A stretch of 64,000 bases of DNA. Source: Chytridium lagenaria (taxonomy: Eukaryota > Chytridiomycota > Chytridiomycetes > Chytridiales > Chytridiaceae). The notes under the pieces were generated by a model. The model did no database searches. It saw nothing but the letters and a program-made list of their open reading frames with translations, and was not told the DNA's origin. The stretch is taken from contig JAHLKC010000021.1 of assembly GCA_025449115.1 (NCBI GenBank), positions 124,001 to 188,000 of the forward strand, written 5' to 3'. Both the position numbers and the translations under genes were made by a program. Positions within the stretch are counted from its first letter, which is position 1. Each line of letters opens with the position of its first letter. Below, piece by piece: positions 11,276 to 20,055 of this stretch.

Positions 11276-11724
11276 CATTAATAGCGAAAAATGTGTAACA
11301 TTGACCATCGCAAACACATCATCGCACTCTTACTCTTGCAAAGATGAGCATCGTTCAGGCCATCTCCAACCAGCATGCCAGCGAAAATACTAAGCTGCAT
11401 GCTCTTTACACCTACTACTATCTTGGCTTGTCTCAAGCAGAAGTAGCAGTGTTGTTCCGCAAATCCCCATCCACAATTAAAAACTGGATTGACTCGTACG
11501 AGACGGACAACTCGGTGAAGAGGAAGGAGAGAGATAGGCTATTCCAGATTTACACGGAAGAAAAAAGGAAATGGGTCTACGAATACTTTCGAGAAAACCC
11601 ATTAGCATACCTTGATGAGGCAAAAGATGCCTTTGCACAGCGATGGAACATGCCCATCAGTATAACTTCCGTATGGAGAATAACAAGAGAATATGGATTG
11701 GTATGGAAAGTAAGTAACCATCTG

Positions 11725-12046
11725 TGTTGGGTTTTACATCTTCACTTATATGCACTTGTTAGTTTTCGCTATTATGTTGGTTAATGACTCTTGGTCTTTC
11801 TACTGTTTGTTTAGTTACTTGGTTTTTGTTCTTCGTGTTATTCTCCATGTCATCGACTGTGCGGGAACTGTGCTGCGACTGTGCAGGCACAGTGATGACA
11901 ACAGCGGCTTTGCCGACTGTGCTAGGACTGTGCCGACTGTGCCAGCTCTTAGTATAAGAACTCGAGGTTTTCCAATGTAATAAAATAAGTGATCATATAC
12001 ATACATTTGTCTTTATTGAGCTCTAAGTACGCGTCAGGATCCAACA
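11725..12046 (+). repeat. 5' LTR, copia family A
   Basis: 322 bp, TGTTGGG to CCAACA. Contains a cluster of GACTGTGC/AACTGTGC units at about 11855-11945 and an ACGCGT at 12029-12034. Confidence 0.95.
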
Positions 12047-12079
12047 TTTGGTAGCACTTCGAGGTTTACAACACGTACC

Positions 12080-14563
12080 ATGGGCAAAGACGACAAAGAC
12101 GGGGCTGAGAAGCCAAAGCTGTTTGACGGCAAAGACTACTTCATCTGGAAGCATCGCATGAAGACCTACCTGAGGGCAAAGGGACTCTGGCACATTGTTG
12201 AGTCTGGGATCACTCCATACGCTGACAGGGATGCTCCAACAGTAGCTGAGAAAAAGGAAAGGAAGAAGGAGGAAGAGTTAGATGAGAAGGCAAGGGCAAA
12301 ACTGGAGGGAAGGATCACGGATTCAATATTACCTCTGGTGCAGAACCTGGAGTCGTCAGCAGCAGTCTGGACGGCTCTGGAGACGTCCTATGAGCGCAAG
12401 GCTCACTCAAATAGGAACGCTTTGATGCGCCGACTCATGGAGCTGCAAATGAAGGAGGGAGAGGATTTGAACGATTTCATCAGCACTCTCTCAAAGCTCG
12501 TTCAGCAGCAAGCTGCCGCCGGTCACTCCACATCGGAAGAGCAGAAGACTTCTTACCTATTGACAAAGCTTCCCGAGTGCTTTGATGTCATTGTGACGAC
12601 GATCGAGGCGGATGAGGATCTTGTTGGCGACTACACCCAGGTGGTCGGGCGGCTTTTGGACTTTGAGACCAAGCTGAGAGACAAGGAGGGAAGGGATGAT
12701 CAGATGGAGGCGTTCTTCGTGAAGAGGAATGGGAAATTCCCGGCAAAGGGAAAAGGACCTGGGAAGAAGGAACAGGAAGTACGTACCTGTTACCACTGTG
12801 GGAAAGTTGGACACCTCAAGAAAGATTGCTGGTCTAGGAAGAAGAACGACGACTCCGACACCGAGGGTGAAGGGAGCAGCAAGGGAGGGAAACCCAAGTG
12901 GAAGAAAAAGAAGGGATCCTGGAAGAAGAAGAAGGGATCAGTCAACACGGCGGAATCAGCAATGGCATTCACCACTGAGGTGAATTTCACGGTGACAGCT
13001 AAAGACAATAGGGACATGAGGTGGATCATGGACTCTGGAGCCACTCACCATATGACGTTCAATCGAGAATGTCTTGATAATTTTCGTCACGTCTCAAGCA
13101 GCGTTGGAACGGCAGAGTCAGGAACAAAGCTCGACGCGACAGGGATGGGGGATGCAGAACTGGAGGTGATGGTGAATGGGGAACCGTCAACAATCATCTT
13201 GAGGAACGTTCTGTATGTGCCCGGCATTAAGAGGAACTTGGTGTCGCTTGGGATGGCCAGTGGAAAGGGTCTTGAGGCGCATCCTGTTAAGGGCGGTTAC
13301 ATTCTCAAGTCAGCAAAAGGAGTTGGGGTTGCAGAATTCAAGAAGGATGGATCCAACCTATATTACCTGACGGAGGGGAACCCTGAGGGAAACCATACGA
13401 CTACGGGGGTTAAGAGCTCGGCTCTGAATGACGTTTACACGTGGCACTGTCGAATGGGTCATTTAGGAATGAAGAACGTCAAAACTTTGCCAATGGTGGC
13501 AAAGGGAGTCAAGGTGGTTGGAACCGACTCGGATGTTCTGTGTGAGGGGTGTCTGGATGGGAAACTCACCAGGGCGTCGTTTCCGTCAAAGGAGAAGAGA
13601 TCAAAGAAGCCCTTGGAGAGGGTTCACGTTGATCTTGCTGGACCTATGTCAACAAAATCGATTGGAGGGGCTCAGTACTATTTGGTGGCGGTAGACTCAA
13701 TGTCTGGATACACGATGACGTACCTGCTCAAGGAGAAGTCGCAAGCTGTCAAGTACATCAAGCTGTTCAAAGAAGAAGCGGAGCGACTTACTGGTGGGAG
13801 AATCACAAGTATCGATTACTGTGAGAACTCGAAGAAGCTTGAAGAGGCCGTACTCTCGCAGGAGCCTGACAGGCTCAGAGAGATTGTAGCTGATAACGGT
13901 GGGGAGTTTAAGAACAAGGATCTTCAGGAGTGGTGTTTAGCGAAGGGGATCACGCTCACCTACACCATGCCGTATTCGCCAGAGCAAAATGGAATTGCAG
14001 AACGAATGAATCGGACTCTCATGGAGAAGGCAAAATCCATGTTGAGTCATTCTGGCCTGCCTATGAAGTTCTGGGGAGAGGCAGTGATGACGGCTACATA
14101 CCTCGTTAATCGCTCACCGAGGAAGTCGAATCCAGACTCGATAACGCCTTATGAAGTCTTCACGGGAAAGAAACCGCACCTTGATCTCGTTAGAATTTTT
14201 GGATGTGCGTCCTACATGCACGTGCCAAAGCAGCAGAGGAAGAAGGGACAGTACAACGCGAAGAAAGGCGTCTTTGTGGGTTATGAGCCTTTGGGCTTTC
14301 GGGTGTATGATCCAGTAGGGAAACGCGTGATGAGGAGCAAGTCTGTGATTTTTGACGAGACAAAACTCGGACTTGACTACAAAGGGACGGTGCGTGGGGA
14401 CTGGACGGAATGGAAGACCACAACGAGTGGGGAAGAGAATGATGATGAAGATTCATCTGAGGATGACTTAAGCAACGGTGATGGGGAACTTGACAGTGAG
14501 GTGAGGACAGTGATACTGAAGATGAGGGTGATGAGAACGTTGGAGGTGCTGGAGCTGGGGTAG
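12080..14563 (+). CDS. copia Gag-protease-integrase
   Basis: An 827-codon frame starting MGKDDKDGAEKPKLFDGKDY, about 33 bp after the 5' LTR. Domains in order: UBN2/Gag capsid (about 1-220); Lys-rich linker; CCHC knuckle CYHCGKVGHLKKDC (about 238-251); aspartic protease with active site WIMDSGATHHMTF (about 315); GAG-pre-integrase zinc-binding region (WHCRMGHLGMKN then CEGC); integrase core with Asp in HVDLAGP, Asp in EIVADNGGEFKN and Glu in PEQNGIAERMN. It ends in an acidic stretch, and the last 15 or so residues are out of frame. The next frame continues seamlessly into RT, so the functional product was probably one polyprotein. Confidence 0.93.
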   Translation: MGKDDKDGAEKPKLFDGKDYFIWKHRMKTYLRAKGLWHIVESGITPYADRDAPTVAEKKERKKEEELDEKARAKLEGRITDSILPLVQNLESSAAVWTALETSYERKAHSNRNALMRRLMELQMKEGEDLNDFISTLSKLVQQQAAAGHSTSEEQKTSYLLTKLPECFDVIVTTIEADEDLVGDYTQVVGRLLDFETKLRDKEGRDDQMEAFFVKRNGKFPAKGKGPGKKEQEVRTCYHCGKVGHLKKDCWSRKKNDDSDTEGEGSSKGGKPKWKKKKGSWKKKKGSVNTAESAMAFTTEVNFTVTAKDNRDMRWIMDSGATHHMTFNRECLDNFRHVSSSVGTAESGTKLDATGMGDAELEVMVNGEPSTIILRNVLYVPGIKRNLVSLGMASGKGLEAHPVKGGYILKSAKGVGVAEFKKDGSNLYYLTEGNPEGNHTTTGVKSSALNDVYTWHCRMGHLGMKNVKTLPMVAKGVKVVGTDSDVLCEGCLDGKLTRASFPSKEKRSKKPLERVHVDLAGPMSTKSIGGAQYYLVAVDSMSGYTMTYLLKEKSQAVKYIKLFKEEAERLTGGRITSIDYCENSKKLEEAVLSQEPDRLREIVADNGGEFKNKDLQEWCLAKGITLTYTMPYSPEQNGIAERMNRTLMEKAKSMLSHSGLPMKFWGEAVMTATYLVNRSPRKSNPDSITPYEVFTGKKPHLDLVRIFGCASYMHVPKQQRKKGQYNAKKGVFVGYEPLGFRVYDPVGKRVMRSKSVIFDETKLGLDYKGTVRGDWTEWKTTTSGEENDDEDSSEDDLSNGDGELDSEVRTVILKMRVMRTLEVLELG

Positions 14564-14763
14564 ACTCAGAAGATGATGGGTCAGCGGACGATTTTTCTTC
14601 GGCACCATCAACACCTCAAGGAGGGAGACCGAGGACACCACGGACGCCATCAACACGTCAAGACTCACCTGGAGAAGAGTCCCCAGCAGAAAGATCACCT
14701 CTGGTTCAAGGTGTAAGGCGGTCCTCTCGCATTCCAAAGCCAAGGAATCTGGCGTGGTTCACG

Positions 14764-16365
14764 GTGGGACCGCGTCCAACAGCGCACAACACGGAACTCG
14801 ATGAAGACCCACATACCTATGAAGAAGCATCAAGTCGCTCAGATAGCAAGGAATGGCTAGCAGCCATGGAGGACGAGTACAAGTCTCTACTCGAGAACTC
14901 AACATGGGTTCTGGCTCCTCGACCTACCGATAAGAAGACCATCAAGTCTGGATGGGTCTTTAAACGCAAGAGAGGAGAGCATGGAGAGGTTGTTCGATAC
15001 AAAGCGCGTTTCGTGGCTAAGGGATATAGCCAGAAAGAGGAGGATTTCTTTGAGATATTCTCACCAGTTGCTCGGTCGTCAACGATCAGGATCTTCCTTG
15101 CCGTAGCTTGCCATGAGCGGTTGGAGCTCAGACAATTTGACGTGAAGACAGCGTTCTTAAATGGGAAGTTGACAGACGTTGAGATCTTTATAGAGCAGCC
15201 GGAGGGGTTCGCGGTTGAAGGAAAGGAGGGCATGGTGTGTCGTTTGTTGAGAAGTTTGTATGGGTTAAAGCAAGCACCGCTGGAATGGAATGAGGTCTTT
15301 GATGAGTGGATTCGATCAAAGCGCTTCAAGCAGTGCAAGTCGGACCCTTGCCTCTACTGGAAGAGGAACGGAAGGAAGCTTACTCTGTTGGTCATCTATG
15401 TTGATGACGTGATTCTCGCGACGACAACTGTTGAGGAAGCTATGGCCTTTGAGGAGGACTTGAATAGAGCTTTCCGGTCGACAGCGCAGGGGGAGCCTAG
15501 AATTGCAGTTGGATTGCAAGTCCGTTACAACAGGGAGAAGGGGGAGTTGGGCATCAAGCAGGAGAACTACATTGATGGGCTCATCAAGAAGTTTGGGGTG
15601 CCATCAAACTACCTCAAGCAGACGCCGATGGAGACTGGGGTGAAGATACAGGCGGAGATGGAGGGAGAGGTGATTCATGAGATGGAGGGCACCTCTTACC
15701 GTTCAGTTATCGGCTCCATCATGTATACAATGGTCTCAGTCAGACCTGATATTGCTTACGCCACGGGAATGGTAGCTCGGTACCAAGTAGCTCCTCAGTC
15801 TGGACACTGGAATTGCGCAACGCGAATTGTCGCGTATCTTCAACAAACGAAAACCATTGGGATTCAGTATTCAGCTCGGGAGGAGCTGGAACTGGTTGGA
15901 TATTGTGATGCAGACCTTGGTAATGATGAGGATGGGAAGAAGTCTGTGAGTGGTTATGTGATAACACTCAATGGGGGAGCTGTGTTGTGGGGATCCAAGA
16001 AGCAAACGTCGGTAGCTGTGTCTAGTTCAGAAGCTGAGTACGTGGCATTGAGTGAGGCCTCGTCAGATATGGTCTGGATAGTTCAGTTGTTGGATGAACT
16101 TGGCTACAGCTTCAACATTCCACCTGTCATCTACGGGGACAACACTAGCGCCAACGCTGTCGCCCAGAACGCGAAAATCAGCTCTCGATCGCGTCATGTG
16201 GACTTACGTTTTCACGCTGTGAGGGATAGGATCAGACAGGGACTGATCAGAGTTGAGCATGTTGGGACGGATGATCAGCCAGCAGATGCTCTCACCAAAG
16301 CCTTACCTCGTGGAAAGTTTGAGAATTTTCGGAGGATGATGGGAATGGTGGATTTGGTGGATTGA
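14764..16365 (+). CDS. copia reverse transcriptase-RNase H
   Basis: A 533-codon frame; the same frame is open upstream to about 14500 (a linker rich in Ser/Pro/Asp), so the ATG at 14764 is not a true start. The RVT_2 domain begins at SKEWLAAMEDEYKSLLENST. QFDVKTAFLNG holds the first catalytic Asp, RSLYGLKQAP follows, and VIYVDDVILA is the YVDD box. RNase H has Asp in VGYCDADLGND, Glu in SSSEAEYVALSEA, and DNTSANAV. The typical copia terminus DALTKALP follows. Full length for the family; all catalytic residues are present. Confidence 0.93.
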   Translation: MGPRPTAHNTELDEDPHTYEEASSRSDSKEWLAAMEDEYKSLLENSTWVLAPRPTDKKTIKSGWVFKRKRGEHGEVVRYKARFVAKGYSQKEEDFFEIFSPVARSSTIRIFLAVACHERLELRQFDVKTAFLNGKLTDVEIFIEQPEGFAVEGKEGMVCRLLRSLYGLKQAPLEWNEVFDEWIRSKRFKQCKSDPCLYWKRNGRKLTLLVIYVDDVILATTTVEEAMAFEEDLNRAFRSTAQGEPRIAVGLQVRYNREKGELGIKQENYIDGLIKKFGVPSNYLKQTPMETGVKIQAEMEGEVIHEMEGTSYRSVIGSIMYTMVSVRPDIAYATGMVARYQVAPQSGHWNCATRIVAYLQQTKTIGIQYSAREELELVGYCDADLGNDEDGKKSVSGYVITLNGGAVLWGSKKQTSVAVSSSEAEYVALSEASSDMVWIVQLLDELGYSFNIPPVIYGDNTSANAVAQNAKISSRSRHVDLRFHAVRDRIRQGLIRVEHVGTDDQPADALTKALPRGKFENFRRMMGMVDLVD

Positions 16366-16413
16366 CCAGATAAAGTGTTGAGTCAGACATAGCGTTTGAT
16401 GTAAGGGGGAGAA

Positions 16414-16736
16414 TGTTGGGTTTTACATCTTCACTTATATGCACTTGTTAGTTTTCGCTATTATGTTGGTTAATGACTCTTGGTCTTTCTACTGTTTGTT
16501 TAGTTACTTGGTTTTTGTTCTTCGTGTTATTCTCCATGTCATCGACTGTGCGGGAACTGTGCTGCGACTGTGCAGGCACAGTGATGACAACAGCGGCTTT
16601 GCCGACTGTGCTAGGACTGTGCCGACTGTGCCAGCTCTTAGTATAAGAACTCGAGGTTTTTCCAATGTAATAAAATAAGTGATCATATACATACATTTGT
16701 CTTTATTGAGCTCTAAGTACGCGTCAGGATCCAACA
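16414..16736 (+). repeat. 3' LTR, copia family A
   Basis: 323 bp, differing from the 5' LTR by one extra T in a T-run (CGAGGTTTTTCC versus CGAGGTTTTCC). Preceded by the polypurine tract. Confidence 0.95.
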
Positions 16737-17496
16737 ATCTGTGCTTTATTTATCTCATAAAAATCGTTTCTTTTTTAAACATTAAGAAACTCGAGAGGAG
16801 AGCCATCAACATCAATCAACCGACATTTTACGATTCACACGAGAGATAAATTCGCTTAAGTGGACCCCCGAAAACCTTGTCTTTCTGGATGAGGTGTCTT
16901 TTGACAACAGGGGAATGTGGCGGCCTCGTGGATATGCTCTTCAAGGAGAAAAGCTGAGGATACGAGGGGAGTTTACGAGGAAGCCACGGGTTTCTCTACT
17001 CACTTTTATTGGCATCACCGGCATGTTGGAAAACTTTGCAACCGGAGGGACCTTTACACGAAGGAATTTCTTTAAGTGCTGCCGCCAATTTGCTTTGGAG
17101 TCTCGCCATATCTCTGTGTACCCTGGCCCTGGCTCCATCTGGATACTGGACGGTGCGAAGATTCACTGTCACCCCTCATTGTGTTTTATTTACGTTCTTT
17201 GGGAATAATTCCCATTTTCCTTCCCGCTTATTGTCCCTTCTTCAACCCTATTGAGTTTTTTTTTGGATTGGTTAAGGCTAAGATGCAGAGGAGGTATAAG
17301 GAGGGAACGACCTCGTTACGAATGATGAATATTCAGCTTGCGGGGGTGATGCACGAGTTTCGTGAATATAGCATGCGGGATATTTTTACTAAATGTGGTT
17401 ATTCTGCTCCTGTTTTTGATCCAACCAAAGGATATTCTCATGATATATCTGTTATTGGTTTTGAATAAATGTATGCTCTCTTTATTTAAATGTGGT

Positions 17497-18691
17497 CTAC
17501 ATCTTCTTGATCAGGCATGTTTCTCTGTCAACAACGGCACTAGGCCCTTCGCGAATTTGTAACATATCACGAAAACGTAGCAGAATCTCCTTCCTTTCCT
17601 CAACGTACCTAGTGAGCGCATCCATCCGCACTCGCGTCTCACTTAAGTTCCGTTCTGCATCTTTCAGGCTTTGTTCGGCAGCAGTGATTGCTAAATTGAT
17701 CTGCGCGTGACCCTCTTCCACAGCCGTAAGTATTGAATTCATCAAAGTCATTGAGCGATCAACGTTTCGCACATGAGATTCTAGTGAAGTTGGATGCCGT
17801 CTCAACAAAGGAACAATCTGACGCATTGGTGGACCTTGAATTGCGGCTTCTTGCTGAGGGACCGGAAGACGTGAAATCTCGTTTGCCCAAATGGTCCACA
17901 CAAAGTCAGTGACGTCAAACGTATTGGAATGGAGAGTCTTTAGCCGTTCTGCAATTTCAGTTTGGATAGATTGTGCGGGGGCTCCGGCTCTGTCCACGGC
18001 CTGTGGCTGCAAGCATTTTGTTTCGAATAAAGCGTATTGCGACGAAGTCTTCAAGTTCTGTCCGTATTGAAAAATGTATAGAGTGATGGGGCCAGGCTGT
18101 CCACGACCTCTAGGAGAACTCCAATTTTGAAGAATAGCTGTTGTCAAGGTAGCTAATAAATTGATTAGCGACGCGCATCACATCTCATAAAAGTATTTAA
18201 ATGATAATTAAAAACTCACTTAACGACGAGTCCAATGTAATCCCATAAGCAGGGCCAAACATAAAATATCGATTGCTCTTCTTGAATATTGTGTAGTGAT
18301 TAATATTCTCAATGGTTGGTGGTACGTCAATGCATGAGTACTTTGGTGGATCTGATTCATCAACCTCAGCAAGCCCGCTAATATGAGATCTGTATCGTTG
18401 CCACAAGAGCTCAGAAAGGTTGTCCAGTCCAGAACAGGTCACACTCCAGTTTTCGAGGGATGTTGTATGGCTCTTTTGGTTGTAGTATTTCTTGACAGTA
18501 GGTACTAGCAGAAAACTGAAGAGAGTTTCCGCCGCGTTGGGAAGTTGAGCGTTTGATTGGACAGACTGATCAACCTGCATGACGGATGCAGGAATAACTG
18601 TCTGATCAGACTGCTCTTGTGATGCTGCATTCCCATCGTCACCATGGAGTCCCTCGTCATGATCCTCTTCCATGCCGTTGATGCTGTCCAT
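17497..18691 (-). CDS. unidentified accessory protein of the Tc1/mariner-like element
   Basis: Two minus-strand exons (18220-18691, 17497-18137) with a GTGAGT donor and an ACAACAG acceptor join in frame to give 370 residues with no frameshift. The N-terminus is acidic (MDSINGMEEDHDEGLHGDDG). The middle has a compact region rich in Trp and Tyr (NWSVTCSGLDNLSELLWQRY, FKKSNRYFMFGPAYG, LQNWSSPRGRGQPGPITLYI). The C-terminal 120 residues look like a long amphipathic coiled coil ending MLQIREGPSAVVDRETCLIKKM, truncated here. No known domain was recognised. It lies tail-to-tail with the transposase (29 bp between stops) and inside the inverted repeats. It could be an element-encoded helper, or a host gene captured by the transposon. 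Confidence 0.7.
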
Positions 18692-18860
18692 GCCGATAAG
18701 GCTTACCTTAAATAGTATAATGTTTATTTATTTATTATTTCTTAATAGACATTCTTAAGACAGTCACGTGCCATCATCCAATCATAAGCACTGTTTGGAG
18801 TGCGATATTCACTGCGACGATGAGTGCGATATCGCACTGCGACGAACCGTTTGTACCACC

Positions 18861-18887
18861 AAATCCAATTTGAGATGAAAGCAGCAA
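18861..18887 (-). repeat. right terminal inverted repeat
   Basis: Read on the minus strand it begins TTGCTGCTTTCATCT. It matches the left repeat at 23 of 27 positions and is followed by TA at 18888-18889. Confidence 0.88.
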
Positions 18888-19072
18888 TATGAGGGTGGAA
18901 CTCCAAGCTAACAAGGTCTCAGGACCCGTTCATCCCTCATTGTCACAAAAAAACATTTAAAGTAACTAACCAAATAACGTGCGGGGATTCACGTGCGGGG
19001 ATTAACGCTGACTCAAATAGTATGAGCAGCAAAATGGATAAAAAATTTAAACTCAGAAATTCAGGCAGGAAA

Positions 19073-19967
19073 TGTTGGGTTTCGCTCTCTTGACTCACGA
19101 GGAGCGTCAGGATCACTCGCACCATTAGTCCGCGGCGTCGGGCGCAACACTAGAGTGCTCTGGAATTTACGCGTCGTTAGAGTTAAGCGAACGCGCCCAC
19201 TGGACTTCTCATTTACATTCTGGACTCATCTGAAGTTCCTGTAGGAGTTTACGGGGCTCTTTGTAGTAATAATAATAAAATTAATAAACTAATTATTATA
19301 TAATGAACTGGTGAAGAGGTCTCCAGAGGTGACGACTAATTAATACTGATGACAACTAACTTATGTTAAAACCTTCTCTAAACAATACAGGTAAGTTGAG
19401 GGTGGCACACCTAGCCATAAGGTCTTCTGACCGTGCATCTCTCATTGTCACAGATACAGTTGTAAGAGGAAAAACATGCGGGATTAACGCTGACTCAAAT
19501 GGTAGCAGCAAAACAAATAATGAATTTAAACTCAGAATTAATTAAGGCTGGAATGAATGCGGGGGCACAAATGACTTAGTAACATAAATGTGGGTAAGTA
19601 AAACGAACTAGAAAGTTGAAACCCAACATTTCCCACTTTGATTTACCTTCCTTGATTGGTTTATTTTCTTTATGCCAGTTTAATTATAATTCTACCTGTT
19701 TGTGATTGGACATTCCCTTCTAGCCTTTATTCCCTTTGTTCCGTCAAGGCTCTCTGATTTGTTTATCTTTGTAATGGAGAGTTTAACGCGTGAATGCACG
19801 CGTCTCCGATAGGTTTACCTTTGTGTTGTCTTTCCTCTTTACTTGTTCGTTTTGTTTGAGTATTTAAAGACTCGCGTTTTGAGTCAAAATAAATCAAGAA
19901 CGTTGTTCGAGCAAAAGTGCGTTTAACTTTGTTTTAATTGAGCCCCGTGAACAACAAGTATTCAAAA
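19073..19967 (+). repeat. solo LTR, family C, with a family-B LTR nested in it
   Basis: Starts TGTTGGGTTTCGCTC and ends near ACAACAAGTATTCAAAA. The flanks carry GGAAA on both sides (19068-19072 and 19968-19972), a 5-bp target duplication in the family-B LTR. The same LTR is at 30296-30796. It is split by the family-B LTR at 19240-19628. It holds the motif TAACGCGTGAATGCACGCGT. Confidence 0.8.
19240..19628 (-). repeat. solo LTR, family B, nested in LTR C
   Basis: Minus-oriented copy, TGTTGGGTTTCAAC to AACTCCTACA. Flanks are GTTCC on the left and TTTCC on the right. The uninterrupted LTR C at about 30465 reads GAATTTCCACTT, so a TTTCC duplication with one later change fits. Confidence 0.8.
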
Positions 19968-20055
19968 GGAAACAGTGCGGGGGGGGAGCATAAATGAACT
20001 TAGTGAAATAAGGAATGCAGGTAGGTAAAACAAACTAGAAAGATGAAACCCAATA

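Larger units (their letters stand above)
11725..16736 (+). mobile_element. Ty1/copia LTR retrotransposon, near-intact (family A)
   Basis: LTRs at 11725-12046 and 16414-16736 differ by little more than one T. The 5-bp target duplication ATCTG is exact (11720-11724 and 16737-16741). After the 5' LTR comes a primer-binding-like TTTGGTAGCACTTCG. A polypurine tract AAGGGGGAGAA precedes the 3' LTR. The order Gag-protease-integrase-RT-RNase H is the copia order. LTR near-identity implies recent insertion. A single frameshift near 14500, in an acidic linker, separates the two open frames. The element lies in the intron of the transposase gene, same strand. Confidence 0.95.
11344..17468 (+). pseudogene. 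Tc1/mariner-like DD34E transposase, intron carries a copia element
   Basis: Exon 1 (11344-11709) encodes a helix-turn-helix DNA-binding region: GLSQAEVAVLFRKSPSTIKN is the first HTH, and WNMPISITSVWRITREYGL a second, winged one. A GTAAGT donor follows at 11710. Exon 2 (from about 16798) gives the RNase H-fold catalytic domain: first Asp in VFLDEVSFD, second in WILDGAKIH, Glu in FFNPIEFFFGLVK. The second Asp and Glu are 34 residues apart, the Tc1-type DD34E spacing. Without the copia insertion the intron would be about 71 nt, so splicing may once have survived it. One missing base near 17179 shifts frame between LDGAKIHCHP and VFYLRSLG. That may be true decay or a sequencing error. It cuts and pastes the element by recognising the terminal repeats (family knowledge). 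Confidence 0.85.
11249..18887 (+). mobile_element. Tc1/mariner-like DNA transposon with two genes, split by a copia element
   Basis: The ends are 27-bp imperfect inverted repeats (11249-11275 and 18861-18887, 4 mismatches) that start TTGCTG and end AAATTGGATTT. They are flanked on both sides by TA (11247-11248 and 18888-18889), the target duplication of the Tc1/mariner superfamily. The empty site is preserved in the sister LTR at about 10182-10205. Inside are a plus-strand DD34E transposase (11344-17468) and a convergent minus-strand gene of unknown function (17497-18691). Subtracting the copia insertion and its 5-bp duplication leaves about 2.6 kb. An accessory gene in a Tc1/mariner element is unusual. 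Seen: termini, TA, both frames. Inferred: that both genes belong to the mobile unit. Confidence 0.88.
11091..20055 (-). repeat. family-B LTR of the 20056-22680 element, split by nested insertions
   Basis: The LTR pieces are 11091-11248, 18888-19072 and 19968-20055. Joined, they follow the uninterrupted family-B LTR at 10051-10367. The site AACACTACAGGTAAGTATGAGG, intact at about 10182-10205, is cut here into a left part ending TAAATA at 11248 and a right part starting TATGAGG at 18888. The 20055 end abuts a purine-rich tract (minus strand GCTGAGGGGAAGAA) and pol sequence, so this is the 3' LTR of the minus-strand element to its right. It hosts the DNA transposon at 11249-18887 and LTR C at 19073-19967. 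Confidence 0.75.

Noticed and set aside
11750..12006. Short frames in the family-A LTRs (repeated at 16439-16737)
   Set aside because: Present identically in both LTRs; non-coding LTR sequence.
12557..15967. Minus-strand frames inside copia A
   Set aside because: They lie opposite confirmed Gag-Pol coding sequence and have no motifs of their own.
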